Source: Hylemonella sp.
Lineage (GTDB): Bacteria > Pseudomonadota > Gammaproteobacteria > Burkholderiales > Burkholderiaceae_C
NCBI RefSeq assembly: GCF_027532185.1
Contig: NZ_JAPZSV010000013.1
Span: forward strand, 1-55,180
Length of the DNA stretch: 55,180 bases
Reading direction: 5' to 3'
The notes beneath the pieces are model-generated. The model worked only from the letters and a program-made list of their open reading frames with translations, did not search any database and was not told where the DNA came from. Within the stretch, counting starts at the first letter, position 1. Every line of letters begins with the position of its first letter. Positions 18,228 through 27,712 of the stretch are shown one piece after another. A program made the position numbers and the translations under genes.

Positions 18228-20939
18228 TCAGACCGCGGCCCAGACCGCCTCGGCAGGCAGCGGACGACCTACGAGGTAGCCCTGCAGGACATCGCAGCCC
18301 TTGGCACGCAGAAAGGCGGCCTGCTCCTCGGTTTCCACGCCTTCGGCGATCACGCGCATGCTCATCTGGTGCGCCATGGCGATGATGGCGCCGCAGATCG
18401 CCGCATCCATCGGATCGGTGGTGATGTCGCGCACAAAGCTGCGATCGATCTTCACGCAGTCCACAGGGAAGCGCTTCAGATAGCTCAGGCTGGAGTAGCC
18501 GGTGCCGAAGTCATCAAGCGCCACGCCCACGCCACGCGCGAGCAGCGCATCCAGGGTGCGGCTGATCACCTCGGGCTGGTCCATCATCACCGACTCGGTG
18601 ATCTCCAGGTGCAGTAGCGGGGGCGGCAAGCCGGTACGCGCCAGCACCCGCTCCACCACCTCGACCAGATCGGACTGCTTGAACTGGATGCCCGATACAT
18701 TGACCGCCACGGGCACATGGCACACCCCTTCCAGTCGCCACTGCTGGTTCTGCCGGCAGGCCTCCTCCAACACCCACTCGCCCAGCGGCAGGATCACCCC
18801 GGTCTGTTCGGCCAGCGCGATGAACTGCAGGGGCGAAACGAGCTCACCACCGCGGCGCCAGCGCACCAAGGCTTCGAAGCCAACCAGGCGGCCTGACACC
18901 GTGTCCTTCTGCGGCTGGTAGTGCAGCTCGAACTCCTGCTGCGCCAGCGCCTTGCGCAGGTCACGGGCCAGCTCCAGCCGCTGCTCGCCGCCCACGTTGT
19001 GGTCGGGCTGGTAGCTGCGCACCACCCCGCGGCCGTCGGCCTTGGCGCGGTACATGGCGAAGTCCGCGTGCTGGATCAGCTCCATCACCGTGCTGCCATC
19101 GTGCGGGAAGATGGCCAGGCCGATGCTGGCCGCCACAAAGTACTCCTTGCCCTGCAGCTCCAGCGGCTCGGCCAGGGCCACGCGCAGACGCTCCACCGCC
19201 TGCACCAGCTCGGCGCTGTCGCCGATGCCGGCAAACAGGATCACGAACTCGTCGCCGCCCAGACGTGACACGGTGTCGCCAGGCCGTACGCCTGCGGACA
19301 GCCGACGCGCCACCGTCTTGAGCACCTCGTCCCCCGCGGTATGGCCGATGCTGTCGTTGAAGGTCTTGAAGTTGTCCAGGTCGATGAAGGCCACCGAGAA
19401 CGGCGCCCCGCCGCGCTGCCCCTGATGGATGGCCTGCGCCAGGCGGTCCTCGAGCAGCTGGCGGTTGGGCAGACCCGTCAGCATGTCGTGATGCGCGCGG
19501 TGGGCCAGCTCCTGTTCATGGCTCACGCGCTCGCTCACATCGGTCTGGATGCCGACGTAGTGCGTCACACGGCCGTCCGCATCGCGCACCGGCGCCAGCC
19601 GCAGGTTGTTCCAGAACAGGCTGCCGTCGCGCCGGTAGTTGCGCAACGTGACCTCGGCGGGACGATGCTCCCGCAAGACCAGGCGCAGCTCCTCCAGGCC
19701 GGGCTGCTCACGGTCTTCGCCGTGCAGGAAACGGCAGTTGCGGCCCAGGACCTCGGCAGCGCTGTAGCCGGTCATGCGCTCGAAGGCCGGGTTGACGAAG
19801 ACCATGGGATGATCATCCTGCAAGGCATCGCAGATCACGATGCCCTCGGTGCTGGCCATGACCGCGGCCTTCTGCAGCTGCAATTGCTCCAGCATGCGGC
19901 TCAGGCCGGCGTTGAGCTGCTGGAACTCCACCGAGACACCCGGCTCGGCGACCTGCGCCGCCGCCTCGCCACGACCCGCAGCCTGCATGCGCGCCATCAG
20001 ATGCGCCATGGGCCGGGCCACCTGGCGGTTGGCCAGCCAGAGCGCAAAGAACACACCCAGCAGCGTGCCGGCCAGCAGCACGGCCAGATTGCGCCGCAGC
20101 TGGGCGATGCCCGGGCCCAGCACCTGTTCGCGCTGGGCGCTGACGGCCACGTAGACGCGGGTGCGCTGCGGCTCCCCCACAGGCACCAGCACATTCAGGT
20201 AGCGCGCACCCGCCGCATCCATCGTCTCGAACTCGCCCTCCTGGCTGGCGCGCACCGCCTCGCGCAGACCGGGATCGGGCACCGGCTGGCCGATCGCTGC
20301 GGGCGGGGCCTGGGTTGAAGCCAGCAGGAGACCCGAGGCGTCCATCAGATAAGCCTGGATGGTGCCGGAGAGCCGCAGGTCCTTGAGCCGCTGGTCCACC
20401 CGCGCCAGGTCCAGACCGACATAGGCCACGCCCTTGAGCTGCTGGCCATAGTCATAGACCGGCACCGAAAACACCAGGGCCGGGCGTCCCGAGCCACGCC
20501 CGACCACGAACTCTCCGATCGTGAAGTCCTCCGTACGCAGTGCCTCGCGGAAATAGTTGCGGTCACGGGCATTGAAGGCCATCGTCGTCGGTGGACCGAC
20601 GCAGCGCAGCTGCCCCTCCAGGGTCAGCACGCCGATGCTGGTGTAGGCCGGACTGGCCGCCGCCACATTGGCGATGAATTCCTGACAGAGTTGCGCCAGG
20701 TCTGAACGGCGCACCGAAGGACCGCTGGCGATCGTGCCCAGGATCTGGCGCACCCCTTCGATCGACTGCTCCAGACTGGACGCCGCCAGACCGGCCACCG
20801 ACTGCAGGTCCTGCCGGGTCCGCTGCAAAGCCTCGCGCTGATCGCGGGCGTGGCTGTAGAGCTGCAGCGCGATGGCCGGCAGTACCGCCATCACGATCAG
20901 CAACAAGAGCCAGGTCCGCAGCCGCCGGTTACGAAACAT
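18228..20939 (-). CDS. dCache-HAMP-LOV-GGDEF-EAL blue-light c-di-GMP enzyme
   Basis: 903 residues. Two membrane helices (about 8-28 and 284-303) flank a periplasmic dCache sensor; a HAMP-like segment follows. The PAS domain at 355-470 is a LOV domain: photoactive Cys402 in GRNCRFLHGED, Asn434 and Asn444 in RNYRRDGSLFWNN, and Gln465 in HYVGIQTDVSE. The GGDEF motif is intact (561-565) with a product-inhibition site RPGD at 552-555. EAL is intact (FEALVRW 688-694, EITES, DDFGTGYSSL, KIDRSFV, AEGVET). It can in principle both make and degrade c-di-GMP, controlled by an external ligand and blue light. LOV assignment is by motif. Confidence 0.93.
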   Translation of the reverse strand: MFRNRRLRTWLLLLIVMAVLPAIALQLYSHARDQREALQRTRQDLQSVAGLAASSLEQSIEGVRQILGTIASGPSVRRSDLAQLCQEFIANVAAASPAYTSIGVLTLEGQLRCVGPPTTMAFNARDRNYFREALRTEDFTIGEFVVGRGSGRPALVFSVPVYDYGQQLKGVAYVGLDLARVDQRLKDLRLSGTIQAYLMDASGLLLASTQAPPAAIGQPVPDPGLREAVRASQEGEFETMDAAGARYLNVLVPVGEPQRTRVYVAVSAQREQVLGPGIAQLRRNLAVLLAGTLLGVFFALWLANRQVARPMAHLMARMQAAGRGEAAAQVAEPGVSVEFQQLNAGLSRMLEQLQLQKAAVMASTEGIVICDALQDDHPMVFVNPAFERMTGYSAAEVLGRNCRFLHGEDREQPGLEELRLVLREHRPAEVTLRNYRRDGSLFWNNLRLAPVRDADGRVTHYVGIQTDVSERVSHEQELAHRAHHDMLTGLPNRQLLEDRLAQAIHQGQRGGAPFSVAFIDLDNFKTFNDSIGHTAGDEVLKTVARRLSAGVRPGDTVSRLGGDEFVILFAGIGDSAELVQAVERLRVALAEPLELQGKEYFVAASIGLAIFPHDGSTVMELIQHADFAMYRAKADGRGVVRSYQPDHNVGGEQRLELARDLRKALAQQEFELHYQPQKDTVSGRLVGFEALVRWRRGGELVSPLQFIALAEQTGVILPLGEWVLEEACRQNQQWRLEGVCHVPVAVNVSGIQFKQSDLVEVVERVLARTGLPPPLLHLEITESVMMDQPEVISRTLDALLARGVGVALDDFGTGYSSLSYLKRFPVDCVKIDRSFVRDITTDPMDAAICGAIIAMAHQMSMRVIAEGVETEEQAAFLRAKGCDVLQGYLVGRPLPAEAVWAAV

Positions 20940-21079
20940 CCTCCACCCTCTTTCCGTGTCGCCCGCAGGCTGGCCGTTTCAGGTTGTCCGTAGAATCGCA
21001 GGGGCCGACTCCCTGGCACACACTCTAGCGGAGGCAGGACATTCGCGCCATCAGGGACATTCCCCCGGACGCCCGGTAC

Positions 21080-21862
21080 TCAGGTCGCGAAGCCGTCGTC
21101 GGCCTGGATCACCGCGCCGTTGATGAAATGGCTTTCGTTGGCACACAGCATCACCAGCACCGCGTCCAGATCGGCCGGCTGGCCCACGCGCTTGCGCGGC
21201 AGCATGCTGATGAGCTTCTGGCCCTGCTCGGTCTGCCAGTGGTGGTGGTTGATCTCGGTGTCGATATAACCCGGGCACAGCGCGTTGACGTTGATGCCGA
21301 ACTTGCCCCACTCCGTGGCCATGGCGCGCGTCATGTGCACCACGGCGGCCTTGCTCATGCAGTAGATGCCGATCTGCGGCAGCACCTTGAGCCCGGCCAT
21401 TGACGCGATGTTGACGATGCGCCCCCCGGTGTAGGTACCGGGTGCGGCGCCCTTGGCGCGCGCGATCATGCGTTTGCCGACCTCCTGCGCCACGAAGAAG
21501 GCACCCTTGGTGTTGGTGTCCAGCACGAAATCGTAGTCTTCTTCCGTCACGTCCACGATGCGCTGCGTGGTGCTGACGCCCGAGTTGTTGATCAGGATAT
21601 CGATGGAACCGACCTCGGTCTCGGCCCGCGCCACAGCGGCGCGGATGGAGCCCAGATCGGTCACGTCCAGCTCCACCACATGGGCGTCCCCGCCCTCGCC
21701 CTCGATCTGCGCGCGCAGCTCCTTGAGTTTTTCCACGCGGCGCGCGGCCAGCACCACGGCCGCACCAGCGCGCGACAGGGTGCGCGCGAACTGGGCGCCC
21801 AGGCCGCCCGAGGCGCCGGTGATGAAGGCCACACGGCCGGAAAGATCGATGCTGTACGCCAT
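21080..21862 (-). CDS. Short-chain dehydrogenase/reductase
   Basis: 260 residues. The Rossmann glycine motif is TGASGGLGAQFA, NNSG marks the SDR strand 4, and the catalytic triad is Ser in NIASMAG with Tyr-x-x-x-Lys in IYCMSKAAV. This is a classical cytoplasmic NAD(P)-dependent oxidoreductase. It is divergent from the ETF-quinone oxidoreductase, with a TetR-type operator candidate in the spacer, so a role in acyl-CoA or fatty-acid metabolism is plausible but not shown. GAAAGG precedes the start. Confidence 0.9.
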   Translation of the reverse strand: MAYSIDLSGRVAFITGASGGLGAQFARTLSRAGAAVVLAARRVEKLKELRAQIEGEGGDAHVVELDVTDLGSIRAAVARAETEVGSIDILINNSGVSTTQRIVDVTEEDYDFVLDTNTKGAFFVAQEVGKRMIARAKGAAPGTYTGGRIVNIASMAGLKVLPQIGIYCMSKAAVVHMTRAMATEWGKFGINVNALCPGYIDTEINHHHWQTEQGQKLISMLPRKRVGQPADLDAVLVMLCANESHFINGAVIQADDGFAT

Positions 21863-21895
21863 GGCGGAACCTTTCGCAAAATACCCGACAAAAAA

Positions 21896-21909
21896 AGAAC
21901 GGTCGTTCT
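21896..21909. promoter_or_regulatory. Palindromic operator candidate, TetR type
   Basis: AGAACG-GT-CGTTCT in the 178-nt spacer between the divergent SDR and ETF-QO genes. The AACG...CGTT form is typical of TetR-family operators. It lies 34 nt before the SDR start. No tetR gene is adjacent. Confidence 0.5.
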
Positions 21910-22040
21910 ATTTTGTGGTCATTCCGATTTAAAATCAGTCGCGCATCCGACAGGTTGGGCCCGGGTTTGACCCTAGCATCCCGCGCCGGACCCGCACCAT
22001 TATCAAGCGACTTCCCGCACCGAGACAGAAAGCAGCCGCC

Positions 22041-23723
22041 ATGACCCACGATGAAATCCTTGCCCAGTTCGGCCCCCGCGAAGCCATGGAATACGACGTG
22101 GTCGTCGTCGGCGGCGGCCCCGGCGGTCTGTCCACGGCCATCCGCCTCAAGCAGCTGGCCGCCGAAAAGGGCACGGACGTCTCGGTCGTGGTGCTCGAAA
22201 AAGGCGGTGAGCCCGGCGCCCACATCCTCTCGGGCGCCGTCATGGACCCGATTGCCCTCAACGAGCTCTTCCCAAACTGGAAAGAACTGGGCGCCCCCCT
22301 GAACCAGCCCGTCACCGGCGACGAAGTGCTCTTCCTATCGGAGACCGGCGCCAAGAAAACCCCCAACTTCTTCGTGCCTGACTGCTTCCACAACGAGGGC
22401 AACTACGTCATCAGCCTGGGCCTGGTCACCAAGTGGCTGGGCGAGCAGGCCGAGGCCCTGGGCGTGGAAATCTTCCCCGGCTTCACGGCCGCCGAGGTGC
22501 TCTACAACGAAGACGGTTCCGTCAAGGGCGTGGCCACGGGCAATATGGGCATCGGCAAGAACGGCGAGCCCACGGACAGCTTCCAGCTCGGCATGGAACT
22601 GCACGCCAAGTACACGGTGTTCGCCGAGGGCGCGCGCGGCCATCTGGGCAAGCAGATCATTGCGAAGTACAAGCTCGACGAAGGCAAGGACCCGCAGAGC
22701 TACGCCCTGGGCGTCAAGGAGCTGTGGGAAGTGCCGGCTGACAAGGCCCAGCCCGGCCTGGTGGTGCACACCGCCGGCTGGCCCATGGACAACAGCACCT
22801 ATGGCGGCGGCTTCCTCTACCACCTCGAAGGCAACAAGGTCACGCTGGGCTTTGTCACGGGCCTGGACTACCAGAACACCTACCTGAGCCCCTTCGAGGA
22901 GATGCAGCGCTGGAAGACCCACCCGGCCATCCGCAAGCACATCGAAGGCGGCAAGCGCATCGGCTACGGCGCGCGCGCCATCACGGCCGGCGGCCTGCTC
23001 TCCCTGCCCAAGACCATCTTCCCGGGCGGCGTGCTCGTGGGCTGCGATGCGGGCTACCTCAACGCCAGCCGCATCAAGGGCAGCCACGCCGCGATCAAGA
23101 GTGGCATGCTGGCCGCAGACGCTTTGTACGACGCCGTCACGGGCGGCCGCCAGCATGACGAACTGGCCGCCTACCCCGTGGCCTTTGCACAGAGCTGGCT
23201 GCACGAGGAACTGCACAAGTCGCGCAACTTCAAGCAGTGGTTCAAGAAGGGCAACCTCATCGGCGCCCTCATGACCGGCATCGAGCAGTGGTTCCTGCCC
23301 AAGATCGGCATCAAGACCCCGCCGTGGACGATCCATCGCAAGGAAGCCGACCACACCCGCCTCAAACCCGCGGCCGAGTGCACGCCCATCGCCTATCCCA
23401 AGCCGGACGGCAAGCTGACCTTCGACCGCCTGTCCAGCGTCTTCATCAGCAACACCAACCACGCCGAAGACCAGCCCGCCCATCTGACGCTCAAGGACGC
23501 CAGCGTGCCCGTGCGCATCAACCTGGCCAAGTTTGCCGGCCCCGAGAGCCGCTACTGCCCGGCCGGGGTCTACGAATTCGTGCAGAAGGATGGCGCCGAC
23601 CAGCTCGTCATCAACGCGCAGAACTGCGTGCACTGCAAGACCTGCGACATCAAGGACCCGACGCAGAACATCGTCTGGGTCACGCCCGAAGGCGGCGGTG
23701 GGCCGACCTACAGCGGGATGTAA
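22041..23723 (+). CDS. Electron transfer flavoprotein-ubiquinone oxidoreductase
   Basis: 560 residues, normal length. The FAD motif is DVVVVGGGPGGLSTAIRL near the N-terminus. The C-terminal 4Fe-4S ligands are Cys in RYCPAGVYEF and the CVHCKTCDIKDP cluster. It is a membrane-associated enzyme that passes electrons from ETF, reduced by acyl-CoA and other dehydrogenases, to ubiquinone. Adjacent etfAB genes are absent from this window. The spacer upstream, shared with the SDR gene, holds the palindromic operator. Confidence 0.97.
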   Translation: MTHDEILAQFGPREAMEYDVVVVGGGPGGLSTAIRLKQLAAEKGTDVSVVVLEKGGEPGAHILSGAVMDPIALNELFPNWKELGAPLNQPVTGDEVLFLSETGAKKTPNFFVPDCFHNEGNYVISLGLVTKWLGEQAEALGVEIFPGFTAAEVLYNEDGSVKGVATGNMGIGKNGEPTDSFQLGMELHAKYTVFAEGARGHLGKQIIAKYKLDEGKDPQSYALGVKELWEVPADKAQPGLVVHTAGWPMDNSTYGGGFLYHLEGNKVTLGFVTGLDYQNTYLSPFEEMQRWKTHPAIRKHIEGGKRIGYGARAITAGGLLSLPKTIFPGGVLVGCDAGYLNASRIKGSHAAIKSGMLAADALYDAVTGGRQHDELAAYPVAFAQSWLHEELHKSRNFKQWFKKGNLIGALMTGIEQWFLPKIGIKTPPWTIHRKEADHTRLKPAAECTPIAYPKPDGKLTFDRLSSVFISNTNHAEDQPAHLTLKDASVPVRINLAKFAGPESRYCPAGVYEFVQKDGADQLVINAQNCVHCKTCDIKDPTQNIVWVTPEGGGGPTYSGM

Positions 23724-23764
23724 AGGGACCTGGGCCGCCGTCACATGACGGCGGGCCCGCAGGC

Positions 23765-24010
23765 TCAGGCGCTGAGGCCGCGGAACACCCGGCGCGTGAA
23801 CTCGTCACGGTCGGCCTGGGCGTCATTGGCCAGGCGACGCAGCGGCTCCACCTGCCCCAGCTCTTCGGCGCTCGGGGCTGCTCCCTTGCCCTCGGCAAAG
23901 GCTTTGAAACGCATGAGGTTGCGCTGCTCCACGCGACGGGCTTCCTGGTGGGCGGCAACCCAGCGCTGATGCAGCGCTTCCCACTGCTGACCCGCTTCCT
24001 GCATGTCCAT
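23765..24010 (-). CDS. Small helical protein of unknown function
   Basis: 81 residues from ATG 24010 (MDMQEAGQQWEALHQRW), with AGAGG 6 nt upstream. The longer frame to 24163 is Arg/Pro-rich and has no ribosome site. The sequence is charged and almost certainly helical, with no Cys, signal or membrane segment. I do not recognise the family. It converges on the ETF-QO gene with a 41-nt gap. Confidence 0.6.
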   Translation of the reverse strand: MDMQEAGQQWEALHQRWVAAHQEARRVEQRNLMRFKAFAEGKGAAPSAEELGQVEPLRRLANDAQADRDEFTRRVFRGLSA

Positions 24011-24213
24011 GCCCTGCCTCTTTCTGCTGGAGGCCATGGCGTACCCAGGAGACGTTCCGGGGCAGAGGCCGCTGGCCGGGCGCCATCTTAAGCGCCGCTT
24101 CCTGCCCGACGGCCGCCGTTGCCCGCTTACGGACGGTAAGGAAATGTGAGAACGGTCGCGCAAGGTTGGCTAAGCGGCCGTTTCAGGCCCGATCGGCCGG
24201 CGGGCAAGCCTGC

Positions 24214-24368
24214 TCAGCCCGGTGGTCGTTCGCACAACGCCTTGAGGCGCTCCAGCGCCCGCGGCCAGAGATCCAGTCCTTGTAGCTCTCGGGGGCCAGC
24301 ATCAGATCCCAGACACGGGAAACCGGGGCGGCGATGGTCAGGATGAAGTGCAGACGTTGGGCGGGCAT
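24214..24368 (-). pseudogene. Remnant of an SRPBCC (AHSA1/START-like) gene
   Basis: From ATG 24368 the first 32 residues (QRLHFILTIAAPVSRVWDLM) look like the start of an SRPBCC ligand-binding domain. The frame then changes: the next frame encodes WPRALERLKALCERPPG followed by a stop at 24214, the typical C-terminal helix of this family. The roughly 100 residues expected between are missing. I infer an internal deletion that also broke the frame. The neighbouring PhnB-type gene often accompanies AHSA1 genes. Confidence 0.6.
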
Positions 24369-24484
24369 GGGGGGCTCCTATGAGTTTGAGGCGCGCTCAA
24401 GGGGAAGGATGGGTTCGTGGCGGGTTGATGTCGGATGCCGCAAGACTGTCGAGCCGGCGCTCGTGCGCCAGGCTCAAGAGACTG

Positions 24485-24967
24485 TCAGCCCCGAACCGCC
24501 GCCTCGATCGCGGCGACGTCGATCTTCTTCATCCTCATCATCGCGTCGAACGCGCGCCGGGCGGCCGCCCGATCGGAGCTTGTGTAGGCGCGGGTCAGAG
24601 CGACCGGCGTGATCTGCCAGGAGATACCCCACCTGTCCTTGCACCAGCCACACTCGCTTTCCTGTCCACCGTGGCTGACGATCGCGTTCCAGTAGCGATC
24701 CGTCTCGGCCTGATCGGCCGTGGCGACCTGGAACGAAAACGCCTCGCTGTGCCGAATCCCCGGCCCACCGTTGAGGCCCAGGCAGGGAATGCCCATGACG
24801 GTGAACTCGACGGTCAGGACATCCCCCTCTTTACCGGCCGGATAGTCAGCGGGGGCGCGGTGCACCGCGTCCAGCGAGGAGTCGGGAAAAGTACGGGCAT
24901 AGAAGCGCGCCGCCTCTTCGGCATCGCGCTCGTACCAGAGACAAACCGTGTTCTTTGCGATCTTCAT
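24485..24967 (-). CDS. VOC-family protein, PhnB / 3-demethylubiquinone-9 methyltransferase-like fold
   Basis: 160 residues with AGGAGG upstream. N-terminal NTVCLWYERDAEEAARFYARTF and the central CKDRWGISWQITP are the hallmarks of the PF06983 glyoxalase-fold group, often misnamed 3-demethylubiquinone-9 3-methyltransferase. The C-terminal segment RAAARRAFDAMMRMKKIDVA is the usual tail. The enzymatic function is unknown for most members. It is followed by the broken SRPBCC gene. Confidence 0.88.
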   Translation of the reverse strand: MKIAKNTVCLWYERDAEEAARFYARTFPDSSLDAVHRAPADYPAGKEGDVLTVEFTVMGIPCLGLNGGPGIRHSEAFSFQVATADQAETDRYWNAIVSHGGQESECGWCKDRWGISWQITPVALTRAYTSSDRAAARRAFDAMMRMKKIDVAAIEAAVRG

Positions 24968-25195
24968 GCTGGCTTCCTCCTTCAGGATCGTTGATCAGGC
25001 GTGAAATGACGCCCAAGGCAAGCCATGCATGAAACCGGTGACCTGCAGGTACGCCGATTGCGCCGGGACGGTGGCTGACACCACCACCTATGGCGCGCTT
25101 GCCCAGGTATGGACACGACGAACCAGGGCCCGGTTGATCGACAAGACAGCATGCGGCGGCCGGCCTGGGGCTCAGCCTCGGCCGACCGCGCCAGG

Positions 25196-25702
25196 TCAGG
25201 CCGCCCCCAGAAAATCCCGCTTCCCGATCTCCACCCCGTTGTGGCGCAGGATGGCGTAGGCCATGCTGACGTGGAAGTAGAAGTTGGGGATGGCGTGCCA
25301 CTGCAGATAGTGCAGCCCTGGGTAGCGCTCCTCGCCATCACGTCGCTTGAGCGTCACCTCCCTTTCTTCGCTGCCGTCGATCTGCGCCGGGGCGAAGGTC
25401 TGCAGGTAGGCGATGGTCTTGGCCACGCGGGCCTGCAGCTCGTCCAGCGTCTTTTCCGTGTCTTCGTAGACCGGCGGCGTGACGCCAGCCAGGCGTGCGG
25501 CGCAGCCCTTGGCAGTATCGGTGGCGATCATGATCTGGCGCGTGAAGGGCAGCATGTCGGGCGCGAGGCGAAAGCCCGTGTACGCGCTCTCGTCGATCTT
25601 TCTCGCCTGGGCGTGCGCCTGGGCTTTGGCCAGGATGGCGTTGAGGTTGCCCAGCATGTGGATGAAACGCGGCACGCTGGCCTGGTACATGGATATCGGC
25701 AT
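25196..25702 (-). CDS. DUF1993 family protein
   Basis: 168 residues, GGAG 6 nt before the ATG. The N-terminus MYQASVPRFIHMLGNLNAIL and C-terminal HWAIPNFYFHVSMAYAILRH-like segment (HAIPNFYFHVSMAYAILRHN) match DUF1993, a DinB-like four-helix family with conserved His that may bind metal. The function is unknown. It lies 33 nt after the DUF2789 gene on the same strand and is probably cotranscribed with it. The 228-nt stretch 24968-25195 downstream shows no gene. Confidence 0.85.
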   Translation of the reverse strand: MPISMYQASVPRFIHMLGNLNAILAKAQAHAQARKIDESAYTGFRLAPDMLPFTRQIMIATDTAKGCAARLAGVTPPVYEDTEKTLDELQARVAKTIAYLQTFAPAQIDGSEEREVTLKRRDGEERYPGLHYLQWHAIPNFYFHVSMAYAILRHNGVEIGKRDFLGAA

Positions 25703-25735
25703 TCGGAACTCCGGGGGGTGGGCAAAACAGTAGAT

Positions 25736-25978
25736 TCAGCGCACAGGACCGCGCAACGCCAGGTTGAGCTGGTCCACGAGCTCGGCCCAGTCGGCGTCGC
25801 GCTGCAGTTCGTCGCGCAGCCAGGTCGCCTGCGCCGGCGACCAGAAGGGAGCGTCTTCCAGACGCACATGGTCGGCCAAAGGCGAGTGCTTCTGGATGAA
25901 GGCGCTCACGTCCTTCACATCACTGGGCAGACCCAGCTGGGCAAAGAGTTCGCAGAACTGGTGGTGGTGCGGGGACAT
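25736..25978 (-). CDS. DUF2789 family protein
   Basis: 80 residues, AAAGGAA upstream. FCELFAQLGLPSDVKDVSAF and HSPLADHVRLEDAPFWSPAQ are the signature halves of DUF2789, a small soluble family of proteobacteria with no known role. It is the first gene of a likely pair with DUF1993 and is divergent from fumC. Confidence 0.8.
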   Translation of the reverse strand: MSPHHHQFCELFAQLGLPSDVKDVSAFIQKHSPLADHVRLEDAPFWSPAQATWLRDELQRDADWAELVDQLNLALRGPVR

Positions 25979-26133
25979 GGTGTTTTTCCTTTCCTGGTGG
26001 TGGCCGGCCCTGATGGCGGCAGGGACGCGGCCTCCATTATTGGGCGACGGCGATGCGGTCGGGGTGTAATGTGCAGCAGTAACCCCGGCACAGCGGTGGG
26101 CAAGCCCGGCGCTGGGCCTCTCAGGAGCGCATC

Positions 26134-27546
26134 ATGTTCACGCCCACACCCGCCACCCCGACCCGCACCGAGCGCGACACCTTCGGCCCCATCGCGGTGC
26201 CGGCTGATCGGCTCTGGGGGGCGCAGACGCAGCGTTCGCTGCAGTTCTTCGCCATCTCCACCGAACGCATGCCGCCCGAACTGGTACTGGCCCTCGCCCA
26301 GGTCAAGCAGGCCGCTGCAAGGGTCAACGGCACGCTGGGCTTGCTGCCGGCCGACAAGGCTCGCGCCATCGACCAGGCCGCGGCCGAGGTGCTGGCGGGT
26401 CAGCACACGGGGGAGTTCCCGCTCTCGGTCTGGCAGACGGGCTCGGGCACGCAGAGCAATATGAACATGAACGAGGTGCTGGCCAACCGCGCCTCAGAGC
26501 TGCTGGGTGGACCGCGTGGCAGTGCACGCAAGGTGCACCCCAACGACGAAGTCAACCTGGGCCAGTCGTCCAACGATGTCTTTCCCACGGCCATGCACCT
26601 GGCCGCGGCCCAGGCCATCGCCGCCCGTCTGCTGCCGGCCCTGGAGCGCCTGCGTACCACGCTGGCCGCCAAGAGCCTGGCCTTTGCCCCTATCGTGAAG
26701 ATCGGCCGCACCCATCTGCAGGACGCCACGCCGCTGACCCTGGGCGACGAGTTCTCGGGCTACGTGGCCCAGCTCGACGGGGCCGAGGCACAGATCGCCG
26801 CCACGCTGCAGGCGGTCTACCCGCTCGCCCTGGGCGGCACGGCGGTGGGGACGGGGCTGAACACGCACCCGGAATTCGGCGCACGCGTCGCGGCCGAGCT
26901 GGCGCGCAGCACGGGTCTGCCTTTCACCAGTGCACCCAACAAGTTCGCGGCGCTGGCCGCACACGACGGCTTGGTGGCCGCGCACGGCGCGCTCAAGACC
27001 CTGGCCGTCGCATTGATGAAGATCGCCAACGACGTGCGCTGGTTGGCCTCGGGCCCGCGCTCGGGCCTGGGTGAGATTGCGATTCCCGAGAACGAACCGG
27101 GTAGCTCCATCATGCCGGGCAAGGTCAACCCCACGCAGTGCGAGGCGCTCACCATGCTCTGCGCCCAGGTCATGGGCAATGACGTGGCTGTGAGCGTGGG
27201 CGGGGCTTCGGGCAACTTCGAGCTCAATGTGTTCAAACCGCTGATCGCGCACAACCTTCAGCAGAGCATCCGCCTGCTGGCCGAGGGCATGGACAGCTTC
27301 GAGCAACACTGTGTGCGCGGTATCGAGGCGCGCGAGGAACGCATCCGAGAACTGCTGGACCGCTCGCTCATGCTGGTCACGGCGCTGGCGCCGCACATCG
27401 GCTACGACCAGGCAGCCGCGATCGCCAAGCACGCACACAAAGAGGGCAGCACCTTGCGCGAGGCCGCGCTGGCTCTGGGCCATGTGAGTGGGGCGGACTT
27501 CGATCGCTGGGTGCGCGCCGAGGATATGGTGCGCCCGGGCTTGTGA
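26134..27546 (+). CDS. fumC: Class II fumarate hydratase
   Basis: 470 residues. The superfamily signature is [15 protein letters not shown], and [14 protein letters not shown] and [11 protein letters not shown] give the other two active-site regions. It interconverts fumarate and malate in the TCA cycle without an iron-sulfur cluster, which makes it oxygen- and iron-starvation-tolerant. AGGAG lies 6 nt upstream. The gene stands alone, with a cupin gene 166 nt further on. Confidence 0.97.
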   Translation: MFTPTPATPTRTERDTFGPIAVPADRLWGAQTQRSLQFFAISTERMPPELVLALAQVKQAAARVNGTLGLLPADKARAIDQAAAEVLAGQHTGEFPLSVWQTGSGTQSNMNMNEVLANRASELLGGPRGSARKVHPNDEVNLGQSSNDVFPTAMHLAAAQAIAARLLPALERLRTTLAAKSLAFAPIVKIGRTHLQDATPLTLGDEFSGYVAQLDGAEAQIAATLQAVYPLALGGTAVGTGLNTHPEFGARVAAELARSTGLPFTSAPNKFAALAAHDGLVAAHGALKTLAVALMKIANDVRWLASGPRSGLGEIAIPENEPGSSIMPGKVNPTQCEALTMLCAQVMGNDVAVSVGGASGNFELNVFKPLIAHNLQQSIRLLAEGMDSFEQHCVRGIEAREERIRELLDRSLMLVTALAPHIGYDQAAAIAKHAHKEGSTLREAALALGHVSGADFDRWVRAEDMVRPGL

Positions 27547-27685
27547 GGGTCTGGCCCCACATCTCCCGCCAGGCCTCAGGTCCATGCCCGCAAACCTTGC
27601 GCCAAATCACGAACGGCTTGGGCACGGGTCTTTTGACTGCGGCTGGCGCGCGCTGGACACAGCGGCAGCGCAAGCGCACCATGCA

Positions 27686-27700
27686 GCTGTCGCAGCGACA
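27686..27700. promoter_or_regulatory. Perfect palindrome before the cupin gene
   Basis: CTGTCGC-A-GCGACAG, seven-base arms around one base, ends just before the GGAGG ribosome site of the cupin gene. It could be an operator or an mRNA hairpin. No match to a named site comes to mind. Confidence 0.35.
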
Positions 27701-27712
27701 GGAGGACAGACC

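Noticed and set aside
25109-26464. 451-residue plus-strand open frame across DUF1993, DUF2789 and the fumC start
   Set aside because: Contradicted by three recognisable genes in other frames.
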